A DNA stretch of 8,071 nt from JANRKT01 sp033763355 (GTDB lineage: Bacteria > Bacteroidota > Bacteroidia > Chitinophagales > Chitinophagaceae). This document shows positions 1-6,320 of the stretch, one piece after another. Numbering within the stretch: position 1 is the first letter of the stretch; the number at the start of each line of letters is the position of its first letter. The notes under the pieces are model-generated. The model made no database searches and was not told where the DNA came from. It saw nothing but the letters and a program-made list of their open reading frames with translations. The stretch is taken from positions 1-8,071 of the forward strand of contig JANRKT010000119.1 of assembly GCA_033763355.1 (NCBI GenBank), written 5' to 3'. The position numbers were made by a program, and so were the translations under genes.

Positions 1-742
1 ACCACTCCCTCAACCACTCCTCTGCCACTTCACTCATCTCAAGATCTTTTTCTACCACCTCCTGCAACAGTTGCTTTGCTATGCCTGCATCGCCGGGCAG
101 GTTTCGCTTCATCAGGGTAAGTGCACGATAAAATTTTCCGGGGTTGGCGTAAAGTGAGGTATAGCTTTCCAGTTGTTTAAAGTAGCCTATAGCTTTGTCG
201 TATTGTTGCAGGCGGAGGCAAACAATTCCCGCCTTTTTCTTTGCATCAAAATTTGATGTGTCAGCCTTTATCATATCTTCAAGCCATTGCAGCGATTCAT
301 TTAATTTTCCTTCATTGTAGAGGTTCATCGCCTTCTGCATGCTGTCTTCTTTGCTGTTCATCATCACCCCAAGCTTTTCCAGTTCTTTTTTTATATAATT
401 GTCAGCAAGCTGCTGGGGGGAAAGGGACGGGCTTGAAAAAAACAAATACCAGCCCAGTACCACAGCGGCCAGAACAGCCGCAGCAGCCCAATAAGGCCAC
501 AGCTTCCGCACAGGTTTTTGGGGAATGCTATTATCTCTTTTTTGCTGCTCATAAATTTCGCGGAACCTGTTTTTTGCCTGTACCGCCGCTTCATTTTTTA
601 ATGACTGAAGGGTAAGAAAATAAAAAGCCACTTCTTCGGCAAAAGCGCTGTCTTCAGCTATACGTTGCTGAAACTTTTCTGTTTCACCCGGCGGAAGCTC
701 ACCTTTATAAAACCTGTCAATATATTCCAGGTTATCAGTCAT
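1..742 (-). CDS. Single-pass TPR membrane protein A, probable anti-sigma factor (3' end at window edge)
   Basis: The frame is open from the ATG at 742-740 to the window edge and gives 247 codons ending in Trp, plus one base (T) of the next codon. Its paralogue at 4980-5720 ends on the same Trp and then a stop, so probably only the stop codon is missing. Residues 1-80 are charged and soluble, with the start YIDRFYKGELPPGE, a pattern common in short Bacteroidota anti-sigma N-termini. Residues about 84-102 (WPYWAAAAVLAAVVLGWYLF) form one membrane helix preceded by VRK, which predicts N-in/C-out topology. Residues about 134-235 contain about three TPR-like helical repeats (LYNEGKLNESLQWLEDM; QQYDKAIGYFKQLE). 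The start is fixed by the paralogue and by a four-base overlap with the upstream sigma gene. The inferred role is membrane-bound control of that sigma factor. No FecR or zinc-finger motif is visible, so the anti-sigma call rests on context and topology. Confidence 0.8.
   Translation of the reverse strand, partial: MTDNLEYIDRFYKGELPPGETEKFQQRIAEDSAFAEEVAFYFLTLQSLKNEAAVQAKNRFREIYEQQKRDNSIPQKPVRKLWPYWAAAAVLAAVVLGWYLFFSSPSLSPQQLADNYIKKELEKLGVMMNSKEDSMQKAMNLYNEGKLNESLQWLEDMIKADTSNFDAKKKAGIVCLRLQQYDKAIGYFKQLESYTSLYANPGKFYRALTLMKRNLPGDAGIAKQLLQEVVEKDLEMSEVAEEWLREW
739..742 (-). promoter_or_regulatory. ATGA stop/start overlap coupling sigma A to TPR protein A
   Basis: On the minus strand the TGA of sigma A and the ATG of the next gene share the sequence ATGA. 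Such overlaps commonly allow re-initiation, so the sigma factor and its putative anti-sigma partner may be made in linked amounts. The duplicate pair at 5720-5732 has a nine-base gap instead. Confidence 0.8.
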
Positions 743-1344
743 TCTTTGTTTTGGTTTTGTTTATACAATTGCCTGAGTTTTTCCAGGCACCGCAGGCGGC
801 TGGTTTTTACCACATCTGCATTTTTATATTCCAGCAGTGCCGCTATTTCTTTATCTGGATAGCCATCTGCCCATGATAAAAGCAGTTTCATGCAGTTCTC
901 CCCCGTTTCCTTTAATTTCTGATCTAAAATCTCCCGGTCTGATCTTTCTGTTATTTGCTGAATGGCCAGTTTGGCATTATCAGATAATGAGTAAAGCAAA
1001 TCTGAAATGGGTTGTGTGCGGTGCACACTGCTTTTATTAGTCGTTTTCTTGCGTAAAAGGTCAACACATTTGTGCTGGAAAATCTGGAAGAGATAAGTTT
1101 TTAATGAAGCCCGTCCTTCAAATGAATGGTTTATAATTTTTTCTATGGCAGCCAGTACGCTGTCTGAATAAGCATCAAAAGATTCATCTTCCGAAAGGGA
1201 ATATTTGTGCATCCCTTCCCGTATAAAATAACTGTAAGTGCTGAAAAGTTTTTCTTCTGCTTTTTTTCTGCTGATGCCTCCGCCAAGCAAATCACTGATA
1301 ATTTCATGCCCCGCGTCATCATTTAAATTTATAACAGGGCCCAT
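739..1344 (-). CDS. ECF-type sigma-70 family RNA polymerase sigma factor A
   Basis: This encodes a 201-residue protein with the two-domain layout of ECF sigma factors. A region 2-like segment spans about residues 31-102 (YSDSVLAAIEKI; FEGRASLKTYLFQIFQHKC; VDLLRKK). A region 4 segment spans about 141-195, with helix-turn-helix YPDKEIAALLEYKNADVVKT followed by RLRCLEKLRQLY. The open frame extends upstream to 1548, but that extension lies inside the CHAT gene. The ATG at 1344 gives MGPVINLNDD, which matches the start of the paralogue at 6320. By hand alignment the two sigma proteins are about 79% identical. The gene lies 56 bases downstream of the CHAT stop and ends in ATGA, overlapping the start of the TPR membrane gene, which suggests translational coupling. 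It has five extra C-terminal residues (NQNKE) compared with its paralogue. It should direct core RNA polymerase to an unknown regulon. No strong ribosome binding site is visible. Confidence 0.93.
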   Translation of the reverse strand: MGPVINLNDDAGHEIISDLLGGGISRKKAEEKLFSTYSYFIREGMHKYSLSEDESFDAYSDSVLAAIEKIINHSFEGRASLKTYLFQIFQHKCVDLLRKKTTNKSSVHRTQPISDLLYSLSDNAKLAIQQITERSDREILDQKLKETGENCMKLLLSWADGYPDKEIAALLEYKNADVVKTSRLRCLEKLRQLYKQNQNKE

Positions 1345-1403
1345 GGGTTGTTTTTTCGGTACAGTAAAGTACAGAAAAAAACAAGAAATAGAAAAAACAC
1401 TTA
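1345..1403 (-). promoter_or_regulatory. Leader of sigma A, conserved with the leader of sigma B
   Basis: These 59 bases, from just before the sigma A start to the stop codon of the CHAT gene, align without gaps to 6321-6379. A hand count gives 52 of 59 matches. The block is T-rich on the minus strand and contains a TTCTGTACTTTACTG core. It fills the 56-base gap between CHAT and sigma A and includes the CHAT TAA. It probably carries a promoter or 5'-UTR element, possibly one read by these sigma factors. I cannot assign a clear Bacteroidota -33/-7 pair (TTTG / TAnnTTTG). Confidence 0.55.
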
Positions 1404-4238
1404 CCCTGCCCCTTTCCTTTTTGCCTGCCATACCCAAATGAAAAGGCATACCATTGCTGCGCCTGAAAGCAATGCCGCCCACTTCCAGGGAAATGGCCTG
1501 CTTAATTGAATAACATCGGCCCTCCCTGCCAGCACAGGTCCTGCCCAATAATATGGCAATGAATTTTCCTTTGACACCGTTCTGATAAACTCAAGCTTGG
1601 CCTTTTGCAGGGCAACATCAGTTGGTAAACCCTCTGAAAGGTGTTTATAAAAAAATTCCGTAACACGGTAAGTTGATTCATTGTTTACCGACCACAGGTT
1701 TGTAATGGCCGAAGGTATCCCCAAAGCTGCAAACCCCCTGTTGAAACTGAAAACCCCTTCTCCTTCGTATAATTTTCCCGTACCCGTTTTGCAGGCCGCC
1801 AGAACGATAAGGCTTGTTGCCGGTTTGTTCTCGTACATCAGATCGGACAAGAACAACAATGAATCGGCAAAATAAATTACAGGTTCGCCATTAACCCCGC
1901 TGTCTGTTGCATGTGTGTAAAGCTGAATGATGCGGTTTTTAAAAAACTGTTTCCCAAAATTGTACTTCGACGCTTCTCCGGCAACAGCAATGCTGGCATT
2001 GCTGAAATAATTTTTAACCCGGTGAAGTGATTGATCACTTCCCCTGAGTGCAGGCAGGCGGGCTGCCGCCGAATACCTGAAGTGAACAGGGGCCATTCCT
2101 AAAAAATTACCCAAACCGCTTTTTGCTGTGCTGCCCGCAAACTGGTTTAAAAGATACCTTGCAGAATAAGTATAACTTACAGCATAGTCCTCTATAAAAT
2201 ACCTGTTGCTGTTGTTGCTTTTTGCAGTAACCAGCGCCTCAAATGGGAAATACCGGTTGTCAGGCGAAATAATAATACGCCCCGGAGGGATGGCGGTATT
2301 TTTAAAGATGATTTCATACAACTTACCTGATGCATTAATGAAATTGGTGTAACCCCTATTTAAAAGTTCATTATCGGATATATATTTTAAACAGGTATCA
2401 GTGAGACCCGCATATGCCGGCTTATCAACCCTGCTGATATTTATCGTTCCGGGTGTAATAACCAGTGTATAAACAAAATTGTTTCCAGTAAACAGCTCAA
2501 CAAGCGCCTGGTGGTTTTTTAAAATTTTCTGTTGCACATCCGTGACGCTGATAACTGCCGAATCAATAAAACTCTGGTAGTAAAGCGGGTTTTTTAATTT
2601 GATATTGTCCAGTAAATCTTCAAGTTTCATCCTGTTTTCATCAAGTGCGGACTGAAGCTCTTTATAACGTGCAGATGACCTTTCAATAGTATCCATTTCA
2701 TTTTTTATCAGCAACATTCTTTTTTTAAGCTGTGTTTGCTGCATAATGTCACCCTCACCCAGCCATCTTTGTTCATTCAGCTGATCACTTAGCAGAACAG
2801 CACGACTTTTTTCAAAAAAATAAAATGCATCGGTTGTATTGCCCGACAGGTAGCAGGCTTCAACAGCACTTTCATAAAGCCGGCGGGTATCGCTGCGCCA
2901 GAAAAGTTTTGATTCCATTTCTGCCTGCTCCGCTTTGAACCTGTCAAGCAGGCGGTCAGCAACTTTGTATATACGCAGGGCCCGCCTTACATCTTCCTGT
3001 TGTTTTGATACAGTATATTTTTTTAAATAAGCATCGCCTTTGTCTATCACCAGGCCTGTGAGATAATAATTTTTCTTAAACCTTGTCATTTCCTGCGGGG
3101 TGGTTTGCAAAATATCTTCTTCATTGCTCCCCGCTTTTACCTGGCTGAAGGCAAGCTGAAAATATTTAAATGCAGAATCATAAGCGCCTCTTCTGGCATA
3201 GATCTTCCCGATGTTTGAAAATATGTTCATGGTTTCAAATGAATCGGCAAGGTTGCGGTATTTATCTTTATTAATGTAGCCAAGCGCTTTTGAATACGAG
3301 GCCAGCGCTTTACCGGCATCGGCATAATGCCTGAAGTAAATGTTATAGCCGATGTCCTTTGCTGTTTGTTTACAGTTAAAATAATCCCCGTCTTCTTCGT
3401 AATATTTAAGCGCTGTGTTATAGTAAGAAAGGGCCTTTTCATAATTTCCTTTCAATTCCTGTACCTGTGCAAGCTGGCCATATGTCATACCCAGGTAATT
3501 CTTAAGTCTTTTCTTTTTGTACTCACCTGCTTTGCCGGCAAGGATAGTTTCCGCTTCCCCAAACTCTTTTAATCTCAGCAAAGCTTTCACCCGCCATCCA
3601 ATACTGCTTGAAACATTTCTTTCCCCTGCATCTTTCTCTTCGCCGGTATTTTTAGCAGCATACTCCAGCCCGAGCCCCTCCCATTTTAAAGCATACTCAA
3701 TACAGCGGTGATAATCGCCAATATCAAACGAATATTCAACCCGGCTTTCAATAGCTTTTAATGTTGCCCTGTCTGTATAGTTTAATCTTACGGCAACGCT
3801 TGCACAACTGTCCAATGCTTTTATCTTTTCGCTGTAATTGTTCAATGCATCATAACAAACCGAGAGCCAGTAATAACAGGCTACGAGGTGGCTCATTTTC
3901 AAAGAAGGGCTGCCGGCGTTTTCAGTAATCATTTTAATACATTGCCTGTAATATTGTGCAGATTTTATGTAATCAGCCTGCAGAAAATAACTCCGCCCGA
4001 TTACCCGTAATAATGAAGAATGGGTTGAATCATTCCTCCAGGGGCAGTCATTTATTTTTTTAAGGTAGCCAAGCAATATTGCCATTTGTTCCTCTGGAGG
4101 TGGCTTCACTTTTCGTATATAATTTGCGGTGATGTAAACAATGTGGTTCTGCAAGGCTTCCTTATCAGGGCACTGCCCATTTACATCTGATTCAAATAAA
4201 AAAATCAAACATGTTATCCAGAAAATGAGTTTACCCAT
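1401..4238 (-). CDS. Periplasmic, membrane-anchored TPR-CHAT caspase-like protein
   Basis: This encodes 945 residues. Residues 1-21 form a signal peptide (K3, then LIFWITCLIFLF) ending near NGQC. Residues about 30-480 are helical TPR-type repeats (QADYIKSAQYYRQCI; GNYEKALSYYNTALKYYEE; GAYDSAFKYFQLAF; GNTTDAFYFFEKSRAVLL). Residues about 495-545 look like coiled coil. A CHAT domain spans about 570-910. The candidate catalytic His is H776 in IIQLYTHATDS and the Cys is C816 in LIVLAACKTGTGKLYEGEG. The usual downstream motifs AALGIPSAITNLWSVNN and PYYWAGPVLAG are present. Residues about 918-937 form a membrane helix followed by AKRKGAG, so the body should face the periplasm with its tail in the cytoplasm. 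CHAT proteins are caspase-like peptidases (clan CD), and the visible dyad suggests activity. The gene sits between two sigma/TPR-membrane pairs and follows a strong terminator, so it probably has its own promoter. The substrate is unknown; the neighbouring TPR membrane proteins are the obvious candidates. Confidence 0.93.
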   Translation of the reverse strand: MGKLIFWITCLIFLFESDVNGQCPDKEALQNHIVYITANYIRKVKPPPEEQMAILLGYLKKINDCPWRNDSTHSSLLRVIGRSYFLQADYIKSAQYYRQCIKMITENAGSPSLKMSHLVACYYWLSVCYDALNNYSEKIKALDSCASVAVRLNYTDRATLKAIESRVEYSFDIGDYHRCIEYALKWEGLGLEYAAKNTGEEKDAGERNVSSSIGWRVKALLRLKEFGEAETILAGKAGEYKKKRLKNYLGMTYGQLAQVQELKGNYEKALSYYNTALKYYEEDGDYFNCKQTAKDIGYNIYFRHYADAGKALASYSKALGYINKDKYRNLADSFETMNIFSNIGKIYARRGAYDSAFKYFQLAFSQVKAGSNEEDILQTTPQEMTRFKKNYYLTGLVIDKGDAYLKKYTVSKQQEDVRRALRIYKVADRLLDRFKAEQAEMESKLFWRSDTRRLYESAVEACYLSGNTTDAFYFFEKSRAVLLSDQLNEQRWLGEGDIMQQTQLKKRMLLIKNEMDTIERSSARYKELQSALDENRMKLEDLLDNIKLKNPLYYQSFIDSAVISVTDVQQKILKNHQALVELFTGNNFVYTLVITPGTINISRVDKPAYAGLTDTCLKYISDNELLNRGYTNFINASGKLYEIIFKNTAIPPGRIIISPDNRYFPFEALVTAKSNNSNRYFIEDYAVSYTYSARYLLNQFAGSTAKSGLGNFLGMAPVHFRYSAAARLPALRGSDQSLHRVKNYFSNASIAVAGEASKYNFGKQFFKNRIIQLYTHATDSGVNGEPVIYFADSLLFLSDLMYENKPATSLIVLAACKTGTGKLYEGEGVFSFNRGFAALGIPSAITNLWSVNNESTYRVTEFFYKHLSEGLPTDVALQKAKLEFIRTVSKENSLPYYWAGPVLAGRADVIQLSRPFPWKWAALLSGAAMVCLFIWVWQAKRKGAG

Positions 4239-4339
4239 CGTTTACAGCAGTGCGTTTATAAGTAGTCGCTATAAAAATACAAACCTGCCGTTACTTCTGA
4301 CAGGTTAACGAAAACTTTTAAATGTTACCTGTATTTTAC
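4239..4339 (-). promoter_or_regulatory. Upstream region of the TPR-CHAT gene
   Basis: These 101 bases lie between the terminator at 4340-4374 and the CHAT start at 4238, so the CHAT promoter is expected here. The minus strand contains TTTG at about 4283-4280, followed about 19 bases later by TATAAACG, a poor match to the Bacteroidota TTTG / TAnnTTTG pair. No clear ribosome binding site is visible. The promoter assignment comes from position, not from a convincing motif. Confidence 0.35.
4282..4306 (-). other. Inverted repeat upstream of CHAT (operator or second weak terminator)
   Basis: Arms AACCTGCC (4282-4289) and GACAGGTT (4299-4306) pair over eight positions with one G-U or mismatch, around a nine-base loop. 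On the minus strand the stem is followed by TGTATTTTTATAG, so it could be a weak second terminator behind the strong one at 4340-4374. Because it lies 43 bases upstream of the CHAT start, it could equally be a regulator binding site. The sequence alone does not decide. Confidence 0.4.
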
Positions 4340-4374
4340 AAAAAAAGGCTGATTTACCTAAGAGTAAATCAGCC
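4340..4374 (-). terminator. Rho-independent terminator after the 172-residue gene
   Basis: A perfect 11-bp stem, GGCTGATTTAC (4347-4357) paired with GTAAATCAGCC (4364-4374), encloses a six-base loop. On the minus strand it is followed by seven T (4346-4340). This is a classical intrinsic terminator for minus-strand transcription. It closes the unit sigma B - TPR protein B - 172-residue protein and separates it from the CHAT gene. The plus strand has no T-run after the stem. The 57 bases between this stem and the upstream gene's stop (4375-4431) hold nothing I recognise. Confidence 0.9.
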
Positions 4375-4431
4375 TATACGACTTTTGAGTTGGGAAAAGC
4401 TACTTGCCTTTGTGTTTAAACTTCACAGTTT

Positions 4432-4950
4432 TCAACCAATGGTTTCAGGTGGCGGTGGAGGCGGAACTGTCGGAGGATCAGGGTTACCTGCAGGAGGGTC
4501 TATAAAAACAGTAACAGCCAGCCTGTCATTTTCCTTGTACCAGTGAAAGTAAACTTCATGAGGAACGCCAATATTTATTTTGGCAAAGAATTTTTTTAAT
4601 TTCTCAATATGCACGGGGTCAAATTCGTCCCCAGGAAATTTAATAGAATATTCTCTTGCAATCTTATCAGGATAATTAACCAGCTCTTCATCATAAAAAT
4701 ACAAGAATCCACCGCAAAAAACTTCATACTTTCTCTTTCCTATTCTGCCCATTCGGGGCAGATCAAGGTGAGTAACCCATTCGGAAAGTTGCCGGTAAGG
4801 TTTCCCGCCCCTGTAACAAATGGCCAGTTTCTTTCCTGTTTTCGTATCAATCTGAATTTCTATTTCGTCATACTCTTCAAAACATTCTGCCCTCTCCCGC
4901 GGGTCGGGGTTTTCGTCATCCAATTCTTTAATTGTTTTAGCCCATTTCAT
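4432..4950 (-). CDS. Unrecognised 172-residue protein with polyproline C-terminal tail
   Basis: I do not recognise a family. The protein has no signal peptide or membrane helix, so it is probably cytoplasmic. Residues 1-35 are strongly acidic (IKELDDENPDPRERAE; EEYDEIEIQID). Residues about 40-150 look like a compact mixed alpha/beta domain rich in aromatic residues (YEVFCGGFLYFYDEEL; EVYFHWYKENDRLAVTVFI). Residues 151-172 form a proline-rich tail with six consecutive prolines at 163-168, four residues from the end. Such a run usually slows ribosomes unless EF-P is present. The gene starts 29 bases after TPR membrane protein B and ends before a strong terminator, so it is the last gene of the sigma B transcription unit. 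It may be a product, adaptor or substrate of the signalling cassette, but no function can be read from the sequence. Reading frame, operon position and terminator make it a convincing gene. Confidence 0.85.
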   Translation of the reverse strand: MKWAKTIKELDDENPDPRERAECFEEYDEIEIQIDTKTGKKLAICYRGGKPYRQLSEWVTHLDLPRMGRIGKRKYEVFCGGFLYFYDEELVNYPDKIAREYSIKFPGDEFDPVHIEKLKKFFAKINIGVPHEVYFHWYKENDRLAVTVFIDPPAGNPDPPTVPPPPPPETIG

Positions 4951-4979
4951 AAACTAATGTTTTTTCGATGAAAAATAAA

Positions 4980-5720
4980 TTACCATTTCTCCAGCAATTC
5001 CTTTGCATCTTCACTCTTGTCAAGGTTATTCTTCACAACATCCTGCAAAAGTTGTTTTGCTGTTTCAGCATCACCGGGCAGGTTGCGTTTCATTAAGGCG
5101 AGGGCATGATAGAATTTTCCGGGATTGGCATGGAGGCCGGGAAAGTTTTCCAGTTTTACAAACCAGGCAAGGGCTTTGTCGTAATGCTTCAGGCGGTAAC
5201 AGGTAATGCCGGCATATTCAAGCGCTTTGAAAGAACCGGCGTCTGAACCAATTAATTTTTCAAAAACCTGCAGGGCTTCAACAAATTTTCCTTCATTGTA
5301 TAATTTAAGGCCGCGTTGCATCTCATCCTCTTCAACACTCATTTTTACACCGAGTACTTCAAGTTTTTCATTAGCGTACCGGTCTGCCAGTTCTGCAGGG
5401 CTGATATTGGATGAAGAAAAGAAATACCACCCAAGAACAAGCCCGGCAATAACAGCGGCTGCGGCCCAATAAGGCCACAACTTCCGGACAGGTTTTGAAG
5501 GAATGCCGTTGGCTGTTTTTTGCTGCTCATAAATTTCGCGGAACCTCTTTTTCTTTTCGCCGGCTACCTGGATTTTTAAAGATTCAAGGGTGCTGAAATA
5601 AAAACCCACTTCGTCGGCAAATACCGGGTCACCGCTCAGCCTTTTTTCAAACTGCATGGATTCCTCAGGTGAAAGTTCGCCTTTATAGAAACGGTCAATA
5701 TATGATAAGTTTTCTGCCAT
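4980..5720 (-). CDS. Single-pass TPR membrane protein B, probable anti-sigma factor
   Basis: This encodes 246 residues with the same plan as its paralogue at the left edge. Residues 1-80 are cytoplasmic (YIDRFYKGELSPEESMQFEKR). One membrane helix lies at about 84-101 (WPYWAAAAVIAGLVLGWYFF), preceded by VRK. Residues about 133-235 form about three TPR-like units (LYNEGKFVEALQVFEKLI; KHYDKALAWFVKLENF; an NPGKFYHAL block). Identity with protein A is about 60% by hand alignment. It is highest in the juxtamembrane stretch (RFREIYEQQK to WAAAAV) and the NPGKFY...KRNLPGDA block, and lowest in the linker after the membrane helix (residues about 102-135). The gene begins nine bases after sigma B, so the two are cotranscribed. 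The inferred role is to hold sigma B at the membrane until a periplasmic signal arrives. No enzymatic motif is visible. An alternative is a TPR scaffold unrelated to sigma control. Confidence 0.87.
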   Translation of the reverse strand: MAENLSYIDRFYKGELSPEESMQFEKRLSGDPVFADEVGFYFSTLESLKIQVAGEKKKRFREIYEQQKTANGIPSKPVRKLWPYWAAAAVIAGLVLGWYFFSSSNISPAELADRYANEKLEVLGVKMSVEEDEMQRGLKLYNEGKFVEALQVFEKLIGSDAGSFKALEYAGITCYRLKHYDKALAWFVKLENFPGLHANPGKFYHALALMKRNLPGDAETAKQLLQDVVKNNLDKSEDAKELLEKW

Positions 5721-5729
5721 AAATAAGTT

Positions 5730-6320
5730 TTACTGTTTATACAATTGCCGCAGTTTTTCCAGGCACCTGAGGCGGCTGGTTTTAACCACATCGGCATTTT
5801 TATATTCCAGCATAGCTGCTATTTCTTTATCAGGGTAACCATCTGCCCAAAGCTGCAGCAGCTTAAGGCAGCTTTCGCCTGTTTCTTTCAGTTTCTGGTT
5901 CAAAAGGTCACTGTCTGCTTGTTCTATCATTTGCTGAATGACCAGTTTGGCGTTATCGGATAGCTCGTAAAGCATGTTACTGATGGACAGTGTATGGTGT
6001 ACGCTGTTCTTATGAGTCGTTCTTTTCCGTAAAAGGTCAACACATTTGTGCTGAAAAATCTGAAAAAGGTAGGTTTTTAGTGAAGAACGCCCTTCAAAAG
6101 AGCGGTTTATGATTTTTTCAATTGCAGCCAGAACGCTGTCTGAGTAAGCATTAAAAGCATCATCTTCGGAAAGGGAGTATTTGTGCATCCCTTCCTTTAT
6201 AAAATAACTGTAGGCGCCAAAGAATTCTTCTTCCGCCTTTCTTCTGTTGATGCCTCCCTCCAGCAAATGCCCGATAATATGCCGCCCCGCATCGTCGTGT
6301 AAATGTATAACAGGGCCCAT
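5730..6320 (-). CDS. ECF-type sigma-70 family RNA polymerase sigma factor B
   Basis: This encodes 196 residues. Region 2-like sequence lies at about 31-102 (YSDSVLAAIEKIINRSFEGR; SLKTYLFQIFQHKCVDLLRK). Region 4 lies at about 141-196 with the helix-turn-helix YPDKEIAAMLEYKNADVVKT. From residue 161 to the end it differs from sigma A at only one aligned position (L to M), so both factors probably recognise the same promoters. Most differences lie in residues 6-36 and in the inter-domain linker at about 100-142. The start MGPVIHLHDD is supported by the matching start of sigma A and by a shared leader just upstream. It is the first gene of a minus-strand unit that continues with TPR membrane protein B and the 172-residue protein up to the terminator at 4340-4374. 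It is divergent from the lipoprotein gene at 6470. Confidence 0.93.
   Translation of the reverse strand: MGPVIHLHDDAGRHIIGHLLEGGINRRKAEEEFFGAYSYFIKEGMHKYSLSEDDAFNAYSDSVLAAIEKIINRSFEGRSSLKTYLFQIFQHKCVDLLRKRTTHKNSVHHTLSISNMLYELSDNAKLVIQQMIEQADSDLLNQKLKETGESCLKLLQLWADGYPDKEIAAMLEYKNADVVKTSRLRCLEKLRQLYKQ

Larger units (their letters stand above)
1..1403. repeat. Direct repeat copy A (sigma + TPR membrane module)
   Basis: The whole segment, comprising the TPR membrane gene, the sigma gene and the 59-bp leader, is homologous to 4980-6379 in the same order and orientation. Proteins are about 60% (TPR) and 79% (sigma) identical by hand alignment, and the leaders are about 88% identical. The copies are diverged, so this is an old segmental duplication rather than a recent or assembly-generated one. 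The left boundary may continue beyond the window. Confidence 0.85.

Noticed and set aside
391..594. Minus-strand open frame inside TPR protein A, with a similar-looking one at 5345-5530 inside TPR protein B
   Set aside because: Both are out-of-frame readings of the same homologous coding segment; their likeness follows from the duplication, and the true frames encode good membrane proteins.
1345..1548. A longer sigma A starting at 1548 (68 extra residues)
   Set aside because: The extension overlaps the CHAT C-terminus in another frame and is absent from the paralogue, whose start matches the ATG at 1344.
4322..4546. Plus-strand open frame of 74 codons
   Set aside because: It runs through the terminator stem and the antisense of the polyproline-coding stretch, giving a poly-Gly artefact with no start context.
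4980..5720. FecR-type or zinc-binding anti-sigma factor
   Set aside because: There is no His/Cys zinc motif in the cytoplasmic part and no FecR domain after the membrane helix; the periplasmic part is TPR-like.
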